DNA of 64,000 nucleotides from Maniola hyperantus. Taxonomy: Eukaryota > Arthropoda > Insecta > Lepidoptera > Nymphalidae. The translations under genes were made by a program, and so were the position numbers. How positions within the stretch are numbered: position 1 is the stretch's first letter; every line of letters begins with the position of its first letter. Positions 23,101 to 33,800 of the stretch are shown in pieces. The DNA is taken from contig NC_048547.1 of assembly GCF_902806685.2 (NCBI RefSeq), positions 10,055,196-10,119,195 on the forward strand, read 5' to 3'. Below the pieces are notes generated by a model, which searched no databases, was not told where the DNA came from, and saw nothing but the letters and a program-made list of their open reading frames with translations.

Positions 23101-26100
23101 AAAGGTTGGTAAACCCTGTTTCTGAATATGTAATTACTAATTATGTACATACTTAGGAATTTTAGTTGTAATCCAACAAGAAAACGACGTTGTCGCCAAC
23201 GTCTTTTTAAATTATATGACTATGAAGCGAACACGCCGTACATCTTAATCAATATACCTACGAGTAGGTATGTATCCATACTAATATTATAAATGCGAAA
23301 GTGTGTCTGTCTGTCTGTCTGCTAGCTTTTCACGGCCCAACCGTTCAACCGATTTTGATGAAATTTGGTACAGAGTTAGCTTATATCCCGAGGAAGGACA
23401 TAGGCTACTTTTCATCCCGGAAAATTGATGAGTTCCCACGGGATTAAAAAAACCTAAATCCACGCGTACGAAGTCGCGGGCATCAGCTAGTTAGTAAATA
23501 AAATAGTAAGGGTTTGGTTTTGAATTTTTGACCCAATAATGACAATGTAAAAACAGCATGTTCTGGCTGTAATAAAGAGATGTTTCAATTTTAACCACAT
23601 TCAGCAGCGATCGCCATTTTATCTATTTTCTTAATTCGAACTTAATTCAAATAAAATAATTATAGATTGTTCAGATCAGTCAGGTTTTAATTAGATTACA
23701 GTTTAATAAAAAACAATATTACCTTACCTTGATAAGTGAAAGTGCAGCTGCTGTGGGCTTTATTTTTCCCAATAAGGTTGAACATAAGGTGCGAACAAAC
23801 TGGTGGGGCACTACAAAGATCAATAGATCTGCATCCTTCGCTGCATCCACAATATCAGGAATGGCTACCTATTGGATATGGATAAAAAGATATTATGCAT
23901 GCCACTTATGAAATTTAGAAAATACAGCACCTAATTTATTTACTTAATAAGGTTTTAAGTTAAAGATGGCTATTAGACGAGCCGCAGCTCGCAACCGTAT
24001 ATATTTTGAATGAAAATGCAAATGAAGGCATCAGAATGCTCGGTATAAGTTTAGACCGCTGAATATCACCCGGGGCTTATCGCGACAGATGTAGTCGACT
24101 TCTACTAACGCTATTTGCGAACGTTAAATGCAACATTCACTACGAACGGCTTTTGCGCGTCTTGTATGCACGCAACTTTATATTATGTATGTATTAGATT
24201 AGTTAAGTCACTACCCATATTATAAATTCGAAAGTGTGTTTGTTTGTTGGTTTGTCATTCAATTGCTTCGCAACGGAGCAACGGATCGACGTGATTTTTT
24301 GCATGGGTATAGTTGAAGATCTGGAGAGTGACAAAGGTTCCTTTTTACTCCGGAAAATCAAAGAGTTCCCTCGGGTTTTTTAAAAACCGAAATCCACGCG
24401 TACGAAGTCGCGGGTATCAGCTAGTAATTTATAGATTTGTAATAGGTAATCAATTCAAGATACTACTATTATAAGTAAACTAGCGAGTAGCGGATGCCCG
24501 AGACTTCCTTCGTGTGGATATAACTTTTTAAAAATCCTGTGGGACATATAAAATTCTATGTCACTTTAACTATATATTATATCCATGCAAAAAATCATGT
24601 CTATCCGTTGCTCCGTTATGGCGTGATTAAAGAACACAACAACAAATAAACACACTGTCGCATTTATAATCATATTAATAGGTAATGAGTTATAGATGTA
24701 CATATTATTAAGTATAGTTATAGAAGCATAATATTCCTACATTTAGAAAAACAATACTTTTAAAACATTTTACTTCAAAAATATTATTAATTCTACAATC
24801 CATACTAATTTTATAAATGAGAAAGTGTGTCTGTCTGTCTATCTGTCTGTCTGCTAGCTTTTCCCTATTCCGCTATTTTGACGAAATTTGGTACAGAGGT
24901 AGCTTACATCCCGGGGAAGGACATAGGCTTTTATCCAGGAAAATGAAAGAGTTCCCACGGGATTTTTAAAACCTAATTCCACGCGGACGAAGTCGCGGGC
25001 ATCAGCTAGTAAAAATATAAAATTTTGTAACATCAACAACGAAATTGCTTTAAGTTGAATCGTATACTACAAGGTCTATTTTCGCTCACAAGACCTATAC
25101 ATTTACACATAAAAGTCCAAGCTACAGTAAAATTTTGATTTACTGGAAGTTTTTGCTTGTCAAAACATGGTAAAGCAATTTTATGATAGTACTTATTTAT
25201 ACCTCAGGAAGCTTAATTAGTTACACACAAAATAATGTGTTTGTAACAATGGCATTGAAAATGTTTCAGTTTGGAAGTGTAGTAGTGTAAAAATAGATAA
25301 CATGTGCTCAGCATCTGCTCCTTTTGAAATCATTTGAATATCCCTATTTGTGTTCCTTACATGTATTACGTAAGCTAAATATATAAGGAAAAGGTGACTG
25401 ACTGACTGACTGATCTATCAACGCACAGCTCAAACTACTGGACAGATCGGGCTGAAATTTGGCATGCAGATAGCTATTGTGACGTAGGCATCCGCTAAGA
25501 AAGCATTTTTGAGGGGTGAAATAGGGGTTTGAAATTTGTGTAGTCCACGCGGACGAAGTCACGTGCATAAGCTAGTTAAAAATAATTTGACTAGGAGTAA
25601 TTAATGCACATCTGGAGGCTCAAATTCAAATAGTTGATAAGTCTCAAATCCTCTATTTAAAATAGGTACAACAATAGTTGTGTTACAATATGTACAAGAA
25701 TTGTACCTACTGACTATACTTTGGAGACTTGAAACTGATAAAAAAGATAGGTAATGCTTTAGGAATTGTTTTATTAATTTTTAAGTTTATAAATGTCTAT
25801 AAGGATAATATGTGCTTTTAGCCTGCATTAAAAGTAACTAAAATGGACTTGCAAGTTTTGCATTGGAGCTTGTAATATACATAGTTATTACATCGTAAAT
25901 ATTCTGACTTTCTTACTTATTATTATTATATTCTACTTACAACATTGGGTGGCAATTTGTGTCCTGGTAAATATTTAACATTTTCATGAGTTTCATTTAT
26001 GATTTCTGTCAATTTCTTTCCTTCAATCATCTCTTCATATACCCACATGGTAACTTGGTCCTCAAAATTTGGAAGGCGGGCTGCATTGCGCCCAACTATT

Positions 26101-26589
26101 TTAGCAATCGCTGAACCCCTAGCAATATAAAGGAAAATTAAGTACTTACCTAACATAGACATAGTACCCTTCAATCTTTTTGACGGCGGAGAAGTAATAC
26201 ATCAGTAACCCAAAAATGTCATTGCAATTTGTGACTAACTTCACAGCCACCAATAAGCTTGAATCGTACCTACTGAATTTGCTGCAATGTTAATTTCATT
26301 GAATAACAAAAAAATATGACTTAAACATACAGTGTTAAATTAAATGCAAAATTATTTACAATATATGAAATAATTACATAGGTACTTATTTTTTTTGTCA
26401 CTCTTTAATGAATAATTATTTTAAATACACTGTTTTCTTACTTGTTATGTCATCGTTCTACACTAAGGTCATGGTAAACAAAGCGTACACTTGGTGCTAT
26501 TTTGTGAAATGCTAAGTGAAACCGCTGAAACCTTACCAATTTCCTGAACCGACGATGCAAACACGATTTTTTATTTGTTTCTCAGCCAT
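17107..26589 (-). CDS. Gpdh1: Glycerol-3-phosphate dehydrogenase [NAD+], cytosolic
   Basis: Interconverts dihydroxyacetone phosphate and glycerol 3-phosphate with NADH in the cytosol; in insects it serves the flight-muscle glycerophosphate shuttle and lipid synthesis. Exons on the minus strand: 26589-26537, 26118-25941, 23868-23728, 22425-22318, 20876-20730, 19693-19510, 18645-18492, 17203-17107; 1062 bases, 353 aa, phases close. It starts MAEKQIKNRVCIVGSGNWGS: the GxGxxG nucleotide-binding motif is residues 14-19 and its last codons are split by intron 1. Later blocks are VVPHQFVRTLC, ALSLIKGFDIAEGGGIDLIS, GALKNIVAVGAGFVDGLGFG (with the family's active-site Lys at about 209), GDNTKAAVIRLGLMEM and TTCYGGRNRRVAEAF, ending HPEHM. 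All donors are GT and all acceptors AG. Insects often make several C-terminal isoforms; only this end (HPEHM) was found, and no alternative last exon was recognised. Intron 2 is 2.07 kb and rich in Helitron-like repeats. Confidence 0.96.
18301..18486 (+). repeat. SINE (family A), body and tail, next to GPDH exon 7
   Basis: Reads ATATCACTTGCTTTAACGAT, CATGCCTGCGACTTCTTCAT, CCTTCTCATTCTAAAGGGAG and ends GATGATGAT. The tail lies about 5 bases inside the intron from the exon 7 donor (AA|GTCAGT on the minus strand, intron starting at 18491). Confidence 0.75.
18690..19100 (+). repeat. LINE 3' fragment ending in a (GAT)n run
   Basis: The broken reading frame has MRKLSHSANEELC, RNEEFRWITRVADIAQRVAK and RRWGSQG, resembling the C-terminal end of RTE-type reverse-transcriptase proteins of Lepidoptera (pattern R-x-E-I-RR-T-R-V-T-D-I-A-Q-R). 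Frame shifts are present. It ends with eight GAT units at about 19065-19089. It lies in the intron between GPDH exons 6 and 7. Confidence 0.6.
20460..20625. repeat. MITE copy related to 61608-61903
   Basis: Left TGCGTCGAAACACAATAACG then TCAGAGTAAAATGGACCTAA; right GGTCCATTTTACTTTCGACG then CTCGAATTCTATC. The arms are inverted. Sits in GPDH intron 5. Confidence 0.65.
21395..21540 (-). repeat. SINE (family A) fragment with GTCAC tandem run
   Basis: A (GTCAC)n run at about 21402-21422 leads into GATCAACCCATCGCCAGCTC, CACGGGTCTCCTCTCAGAGT and GGCCATAGTCTTCCACGCTG, the complement of the SINE 3' part. GPDH intron 4. Confidence 0.65.
22555..22715 (+). repeat. Dispersed repeat (CGTAGCTTTAGTTTTTAAG)
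   Basis: Contains CCTCGTAGCTTTAGTTTTTA, AATTATCACCACTATTATCA, GTAATTTATTACCTATTTTG and a TTTGATTTGATTTGATTTG tail. It matches 42838-42965. Confidence 0.6.
22827..22989. repeat. GC-rich palindromic element (copy 4)
   Basis: Starts AGAACGCGACAGGTCGAGAT and ends GCCATCTCGACCTGTCGCGC then ACTATAG. The centre is CGCTAACCCGGTGCGAGCGA. GPDH intron 3. Confidence 0.8.
23272..23490 (+). repeat. Helitron-like repeat (Lep1-type), near full length
   Basis: Starts TCCATACTAATATTATAAAT, has (GTCT)n at about 23303-23321, GCTAGCTTTTCACGGCCCAA, GATTTTGATGAAATTTGGTA, CACGCGTACGAAGTCGCGGG and ends CATCAGCTAG. TC at the start and CTAG at the end fit Helitrons. Confidence 0.75.
24211..24424 (+). repeat. Helitron-like repeat (Lep1-type)
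   Basis: CTACCCATATTATAAATTCG at the start, GTTTGTTTGTTGGTTTGTCA, and the end GTACGAAGTCGCGGGTATCAGCTAG. GPDH intron 2. Confidence 0.7.
24479..24681 (-). repeat. Helitron-like repeat (Lep1-type), inverted
   Basis: On the + strand: ACTAGCGAGTAGCGGATGCC, CTTCCTTCGTGTGGATATAA, CTATCCGTTGCTCCGTTATG, CGCATTTATAATCATATTAA. GPDH intron 2. Confidence 0.65.
24799..25009 (+). repeat. Helitron-like repeat (Lep1-type), near full length
   Basis: TCCATACTAATTTTATAAAT at the start, (GTCT)n at about 24828-24852, GACGAAATTTGGTACAGAGG, and the end CACGCGGACGAAGTCGCGGG then CATCAGCTAG. Confidence 0.75.
25376..25576 (+). repeat. Helitron-like repeat, second family, with (GACT)n
   Basis: TAAATATATAAGGAAAAGGT, (GACT)n, GATCTATCAACGCACAGCTC, GGGCTGAAATTTGGCATGCA, GGGGTTTGAAATTTGTGTAG, ending CATAAGCTAG. 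A ~74-codon ORF on the minus strand lies wholly inside it. Confidence 0.75.
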
Positions 26590-27470
26590 TATTATAGGTT
26601 GGGACGAGATAAAATATTATGAACAAGCTTGATTTGTTGATTTTGATTGTAACCAAAACGTTTACCGCCGTACACAACACGCGCTCGGACTCGGTGTAGC
26701 ACGCGGTGTAGACTGTAGAACCACTGCGAATATATCGGTAACTTTACTCTTTAGCCTTCACGTTTTCATTCGGACTATAAACGTGCATTCCTCGTACAAT
26801 ACACGTTCTTTTCATCTGACAGAGACGGACGGGTCCTTATCAAATTATCAATCAACATTCGCAAAACGCCACCGCCTTATCAGACAACGTTATCAATCAG
26901 TGTTACCATTTACGATTTTGGTTTTAAACTAGTTTCTACTTTCTAGGTAGAAAATTCGCCCTCTACCAGACAAACATAAAAATAATAATAACGTAGATTG
27001 AGTATAAAAGGTAGATTAAAGTACTGTGTAAGTTTGTTTTGCAACTTCTTGTATGTATTCTTGAAAAAAACCAGTTAGGTACACAATAAGGGACAAAAAA
27101 TAGGTTAGCTGTTAGGTGTAACGTTCCTGTATCTACCTTTATTACTCTATCTACGCCCGTCCATGTCTCTTAAAACCACAGAGTACATTGAAGACATACT
27201 CCACAGATCAGACATTCTCTTTGACTTGACAGAATCAGATTATCTAATCCAGGGCCGTAAAATAAATTAAAAAAAAAAATTAAAAAAAAGATTATCTAAT
27301 AATCACATATGTTATTGGTCTATGATAATCACTAAAATCTACCAGAGATCTACATTTTGCATTGATTTTGCATTGAGTTGATTGAAGATTTTTGCCCATT
27401 ATTGCCTGCGATGTTTTATAACCAAAAAGTTACATAATCGTTTTCCCGCATCAAAAAACAATACGCCAAG
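26590..27470. other. Divergent intergenic region GPDH / MIC13
   Basis: 881 bases between two start codons that point away from each other; it must hold both promoters and 5' UTRs. A GC-richer patch lies at about 26660-26720 (GTTTACCGCCGTACACAACACGCG). No ORF or known repeat was recognised. A shared bidirectional promoter is possible but not shown. Confidence 0.55.
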
Positions 27471-28003
27471 ATGTTAAAGTATGTTCTTATCATTTTGCGA
27501 CGCAAATCATAAGACACGTATTATTCTGAATGACCCAACTAATTTCAGGTTTGCTGTAAAATCTGCTTTACTTGGTTCAGCAGTTTATTATACAGTTGAT
27601 AAAGGAGTATGGAAAGACAGTTCTACCACTAGTGAACTATATGAGGAATTAGAAAAAGGTGTGTCTCCCTATGTTGGTGAACTAAAGAAACAGATTCCCT
27701 ATGAGGTAATATTCTATTATTTTGTTCTCATAGGATTAGGAATATCCATTTTCTCTTATAGTTAATGTTTGTTTTGAATTAACATGGAAATATACTTTTC
27801 AGCTTCCCCCTCTGCCTTCAAATGATAGACTGACATATTTATTTAAATACTATTGGAATAGTGGTGTAAAGGCTACATTCAGATTTCTTGTTGACCTCCC
27901 CACACATGCCTCTGATGCTGCCATCAAGACATATAAGTTTGTATCTGAATCACTAGAACCGAATCAATCAAGTCCAGAAACAAGTCAAGATAATGTTAAA
28001 TAA
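27471..28003 (+). CDS. MIC13: MICOS complex subunit MIC13 (QIL1)
   Basis: Small inner-membrane protein of mitochondria that links MIC10-MIC27 to MIC60 in the MICOS complex at cristae junctions. Exons: 27471-27478, 27549-27705, 27803-28003; 366 bases, 121 aa, close to the usual size of about 120. The first exon codes only ATG TTA AA, spliced to G TTT. The protein starts MLKFAVKSALLGSAVYYTVD, a short N-terminal membrane segment followed by KGVWKDS, which resembles the KxGIxYYTxxxGVW pattern of QIL1 proteins. The middle has YEELEKGVSPYVGELKKQIP and the C-terminal part LPPLPSNDRLTYLFKYYWNS. Donors GTATGT and GTAATA, acceptors TTTCAG and TTTTCAG. The 8-base first coding exon is unusually small but keeps frame and gives the conserved start. 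Confidence 0.9.
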
Positions 28004-28229
28004 ATTGAATAAAATGGAAGCATTGCTAAAAACAGATGTTACATAATTTATTATTAAAATGTGTTGTAAGTAGAATGAGGTTTCCTTTCCCTTAAAGTAG
28101 TGTAATCTGTAACCGCTATAGCATAGATTCAGCACTACACTAACATATTTTTGGGGGTTGTTACTGTATAATTACTTTATAAAATATAATGCATAATGCT
28201 GCATGCATGGGTGTACCCAGGGGAGGGCA

Positions 28230-28261
28230 GGGGGGGGGGGGCAACGCCCCCCCCCCCCCCC
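28230..28261. repeat. G12 - CAACG - C15 hairpin run
   Basis: Twelve G at 28230-28241, CAACG, then fifteen C at 28247-28261. It is preceded by GGGTGTACCCAGGGGAGGGC. It could fold as a very stable hairpin or as a G-quadruplex; the exact length may be a sequencing artefact. Confidence 0.8.
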
Positions 28262-29151
28262 TGGACTTTGTTTAAGTCCCTACTAGCTATCTACTTCTGT
28301 CGCTAAAAGTTAAGAAAAAGAACTTTTTGTCATTTGCAAAACCATATTTTTACAAATTTTGTTTGTAAATATATCAAGAATTTCGCACTCGCTACGCTCG
28401 CGCTCATATTTTATATTGCTTGCTGACCTCAACTTCGTCAATTTAGGTTTTTAAAAATCTCATGAATAATCTTTGATTTTCCGGGATGCATATATCTGAA
28501 TAGTACCAAGATGGGCAGTGAAAAGGTAACTAGGAAAAAACAAAGGAAAATTTGTTAACGCTATGGGCGAGTTTTATGGAGATTCTTTCACGGAACACGT
28601 CATAAACCGTTTTGCTGAAGACCCTCGAAAGTTACTTTTAAAATAGGTATTGTGTAAATAAAGAATTTATATAAAAATATATTTTAATTTATTTGACTAC
28701 GTACTTACTTATAAGAAATCTGATTTGGTTTTTTTAGGTTTCGAGCTGATGGTAAATTTTTATTTCGGCTGACGTCGTATGACAATGTTAATGAGCCATG
28801 GTTCCAGCGCAATAGCAATTTGCGGGACTTATAGGTATACCACTTGACTGAGGCTTGTAAGGAGTTACTGGAGACTGTTGACAACTCCTGCACTACAGGC
28901 CCTCTCTGTGGAACAGTGTACCATTTCTTTGATCGATGGTACCATAGTGTATTATCTATGAGTATAATATTTGTAATATTAGGTTAGAGGTGTAGGTTAA
29001 AATAAAAATAAAGATTATTACGAAAACAGACCACAAAGGTCAAGTTTGATTTATTCCATTCATATGTCGCACATTTTAACTTTAGATTATTGTTAGTTCC
29101 ATAGATATTGAAATATACAAGAACACAATACATCATTGTATTTATAAAACA

Positions 29152-29287
29152 CTAGCTGATGCCCGCGACTTCGTCCGCGTGGATTTAGGTTTTTAAAAAT
29201 CCTGTGGGAACTCTTAAATTTTCCGGGATAAAAAGTACCCTATATCCTTCCCCAGGTTGCAAGCTACCTCTGTTCCAAATTTCATCA
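29152..29287 (-). repeat. Helitron-like repeat (Lep1-type), truncated, inverted
   Basis: CTAGCTGATGCCCGCGACTT, CGTCCGCGTGGATTTAGGTT, then AAATTTTCCGGGATAAAAAG, breaking off after TCTGTTCCAAATTTCATCAT. Confidence 0.75.
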
Positions 29288-30049
29288 TGTACCTCATGGA
29301 TTCTAATATAATTTATATTTTAAGAGCTATATTTATGGAACTAAAATAAAAACAGTCAAGTACCATTATTTTGAAGTATCACCTCACATTAAGTATAACT
29401 AGTTTTTAAATTTAAAAATTTATCCTAATTTAGACATTTATAAAGAATCCCTTGGGTTACAAAAACAATTGAATACTTCAAAATTATAGTAAATACAACA
29501 GTTCATTTTCATTGTTTTGTTAATTTTAAATGATAATATAGCTACATATTATATTAATATGTCAGAATAAAATTTTGTGCTCAGTAAAATTAATATTTCT
29601 AAAAACCAACATGAACTATGGAGTAAATAGGAATGATCTTGTATTAGATTAGTTAAAAAACCTTTGATTAACCTTTATTTAATGATAGGTATTAATATTA
29701 TTCTAACTGACCTACAATATTTTTTTTCAAGACATTGATAAATTCTGAATTTGAATTAGAACAAGTAAATGAATAAAGATGTGTGTTTTGATAGCATTTG
29801 ACACATACAAGTGGGTTATTTTGTACATAGGTAATCATCTGAACATTATTTCATAGCCATTTTGGTAATCTGCCGTCGAAAGAAAAAAGGCGTATCTGCC
29901 GATTTTTCGCGAAATTGAGTTAAAAATTATAATCGGGATCAGGAAAAAAGGCATCTGGTACAAATTTTTATTATTTTTTAGTGAGTTTCCATTCTAGAAT
30001 TAACACATTACAGACATTTATTTCTCATGAATTGTCAAATTAAAAACTG

Positions 30050-30195
30050 CTGCTTGATTGCAGTAAAACTGCATCAATCATTATTACAATCTCAATCGTT
30101 ATGATTGGCTGAATTTATGGTATTCTGGTTGCAACAATACATTGTAGTCAATAGTGAGCGAGCATCAACCAATCTAGAGATGATTGCGACTTTTA
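30050..30195. repeat. MITE related to 52979-53155
   Basis: Contains CATCAATCATTATTACAATC, GATTGGCTGAATTTATGGTA, GTTGCAACAATACATTGTAG, CAATAGTGAGCGAGCATCAA and CCAATCTAGAGATGATTGCG, the inverse order of the copy at 52979-53155. Confidence 0.65.
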
Positions 30196-30813
30196 AACTA
30201 AAGTACATGTGCCACTAAAGTCTTTTACTAACTATAATATTGAACAAAATAGATGTATTTTGCTAAAGCGATGGTGTCACTCATATGATATATTAAGTAA
30301 GGAGAAAGGCAGCAAATGCCCATATACAGGCTATGCCTTTTTTTAAAAGAAAAAGGTCTCTACGTAAAAAAGGGCGGAAATATGCATTTGTGCCTTTTTG
30401 TGTAAGTGTCGTTTTTCCTAAGAAGGAATGTAAAAATATTTAAGTGTATAATAATAATTATTATTTAAAATATAATAATAATTTTGCATCACATAGCAAG
30501 ACTACCATAAAATATTTTCCTTTATGCTGCATGGATGAAGTTTTTAAAGATTTCAGATCCTAATTATAATTTTTATCTTTAGTTTATTTCAGTTAGATGC
30601 ATCTCTTTTGCTTACGGCGGCAACAATCGTGTTTTGATTCTATTAATAGTTCAATGAACACTGAAAAGAAAACACTCATTGAAAGATATTTTATAGAGGG
30701 ATTATTATTGTTCCTTTTATCACCGTACAGAGTGGTCAGAATATTGTCCATATGAGAGTTGTTAGAAAGATGCTAAATTCATTTAAGTCCTTCGGTAAAT
30801 ATAACTTCAATTA

Positions 30814-33800
30814 CTAGGCAGCAGTTTCAACTTCCATGGCTTCTTCAGCACCAGTTTTCTTTTTCTTCTTCTTATTTGACTTGGCAGATGAGTTCAGTAG
30901 CGCCTGTGAAAAAGTATTCATATTACATTGAGGTGTTGAACAGATAATAAATACGTAATATTAAAATATTGTGAATGTTTTAAAGGTTGTAGTAATAGTT
31001 CAAACCGAAGTGTAATATAATAACAAATCGGCTCAAAAAAATTACATTTCTATACCCTGTGCTTGTTCAAAATAAACTATTGAGAAAGTATGTTTTGAAA
31101 GATTACAGGGAGTAGCAAACACCCCATACCTTGAATATGGGAAAACCTTAAATGAATGAAATGAACTTTGCAGATCTTGCTTCCGAATTCACACAATCAC
31201 ATTTTTTTCTCTCTAGCTAGTAGCTATACATAGTATTCATTCTTTGCACTATTATTTAGAAACAATAAACCTATTAACCTATTGTTAACTAACTTTTTTG
31301 TTGATGACAAACCTATTTTTAAAATATGTGGTCATGAGTTTTGTCATATATATAAAAAATCCATTCAAATTAGTGCTAAAAAAGTGCAATGTTTGTGTAA
31401 CAGTACTTGTGCTACTTAATTCTTAACTAGGTCACAAAAACAGTGAGCTTGTACATATTAGAATAAACTAAGGACAGTTATTGGACTGTAAATTAAATAT
31501 AGAAATTAATCATAACTAGAAGTTTAAGCTAGAATAATAAAATTACTTACTAGATGACGCTCGCAACTGTGTGGATTTAGGGTTTTTAAAAATCCCATGG
31601 GAACTCGTTGATTTTCCGAGATAAAAAGTACCTAAGTCCTTCTCCGGTATGCAAGCTATCTCTGTACCAAATTTCATCAAAATCGGTTTAACGGATGGGC
31701 CGTGAAAAGCTGGCAGACAGACACTTTTGTCATTTTTAATATTAGTATAGATTAGCCCATCATACATGGCTACATGATAGTAGGAATAAGGCAACCATTG
31801 TGTATTGGTGCTTTGTGGTACAAAAAATATATAAAATTGATAATTACATTAAGTTCAGGGTCCTTCAATGTGCGTTCAGTCTTACACTGACTCTTGTCAA
31901 ACGGCAGGCCGGTGATGCGGTGTGTGCCGCTGGGGAGAAGTAACGCTGTGAATTTGAACTGTGCCACCAATTCACCCGGCCTTTCATATAGCACCTGGAA
32001 GATTTCAAAGTCATCAAAGCCTTTTTTTCTTAATGGGATACACATTTTGAACAAAAGGCTTTGACTTTAGTTTGTATTGGGTTTGACAAATAAATTGTCA
32101 TAATGGTTATAATTAATTACGTAAACTTAAAACTAAAGCTACGAGGGTTCAAAACGCACCCTGGTCTGAGAAGCCCACAACAAACTCAGTTGTGTATTTG
32201 ATTATTCATAATAATGACAACAATCTTCTATGTACTATGAACTAAATTGGCCATTTCAAGCATTTTTCAAGCAAATTGCATCCTTGACTTATAACTAAAT
32301 AGTTAGTTTTAGCAGACAGTTTTGTGGAACACAATTTTTGCTCCATACAGCTACTCTATACATTTAATTTAATAATCTCCACAATTGGTATTATGTGTTG
32401 CGTCAAATCAAATCATACTTTTCTATGATAATCAGTTGATAAATGCCAATTGCCAACATTGTTGTTGTTGATAGTGTTTGTGGTCATACTCAATATGTGT
32501 GATGTGTAAAGTATACCTAGGTTCCAGACCATTAGTCGCAAATATCAATTAAAAATTGGAGATCCCAATCAAAATGTCATTTTTTCAGATTTAATCTAGT
32601 GTATTATAAATGAGTATTTACCTGGAAGGGCTCAATAAGTTTGTGGTTGACACACTCAACGACTCCGAGCCTAGCACTTGTTTCTTTGTCAAAGCTCCGA
32701 AGATTAAAAGGCATTGAACCATGCTTATTGCGGACCTGAGACAAATAAAACAATATTAGTAGAAGCTGTCAAACTGTGACTATTCGTAAAAAATACTACC
32801 TAATCTGCACTTGGCCAGCTTGATAGGAAAATGGCCAAATCCTTCTCATTTAGAAAGGATGGTGTATTTAACTGTTGTAATGATCTATACCCATATATTA
32901 TAGCTTGAAGCTAAATATATCGGCTCAAACTCGTTACGTCACTATACCCTAAAATTTTCACAATATCAAATTGTTGATATTGATTCAAATATTTAGGGAT
33001 ATAAAAAGCATGGTGCTTAAAAGTAAACACACATTAAGACCATGGCAGCGCAAAATGCGCACTTCGCACGCTAGAACAGGATGGTTTGCAGCACATTGAA
33101 ATTTTATTTATTTATTATTTAACGACGAAAGCAAACAAAAGGTGTAAAAAAGAAACGCCAAATATAAAAATACATCCAGTATGTGCCGAAAAGAAGTTTA
33201 CATTTGTTTCCAGATATTTTATTTGACACATAGTTTTGGGTTACTACTCACGGCAGCATCACACGAAAGGAAATTCGCTGTGCAATAATGCGACTCGCAC
33301 CACTCGGCATATTATGCAATAGTTTAATTCTCAGTTATAATAATAGTTAATAATGCGATATATAAATTGTATAAGCGATTAAGACGGATTATTCACTGCG
33401 GCCCGACATAATATGCGCTTATCTTAACATTGATCGCATATTTATGGGCTGTACATCCGTGCATACCGCAATATAAATATCAACATGTGTAAAGATGTTG
33501 ATCGCCTCAACTAAAATTTCTCACCTCACTGTAGAACATTCTGGATGCCTTCAGCTTGAGTTGATAGACTTCATCCGTTTTTTTGTATATCGTACATCTT
33601 GTATCCATCTCACGACCCTGAAACAAATGCAAATGAAAATTTCTTAATGTAACATGAAAAAAAATACTTTTATATAAATAATATATGTTATAAATGAAAG
33701 AAAAATAAGACCTCTTGCCAAATTACAACAATATAGGATCTTTGTGTCCGTATATAACTGGATTAAAATATGTCAAAGTAATTTCAATCCTAGTTCATAC

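Larger units (their letters stand above)
28004..30813. other. Intergenic region between MIC13 and PA2G4 (convergent)
   Basis: Holds both 3' UTRs: AATAAA at 28008-28013 follows the MIC13 stop, and a minus-strand AATAAA at 30583-30588 could serve PA2G4. Also a G12/C15 run at 28230-28261, a Helitron-like fragment at 29152-29287 and a MITE at 30050-30195. No exon was recognised; the ORF at 28705-28893 on the minus strand is isolated. Confidence 0.6.

Noticed and set aside
23280..25580. CRISPR-like or tandem array of spaced repeats
   Set aside because: The spaced similar units are separate Helitron-like insertions of about 200 bases in both orientations, not a regular array.
31543..31794. Minus-strand coding ORF between PA2G4 exons
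   Set aside because: It is an inverted Helitron-like repeat copy, and PA2G4 splices across it in phase.
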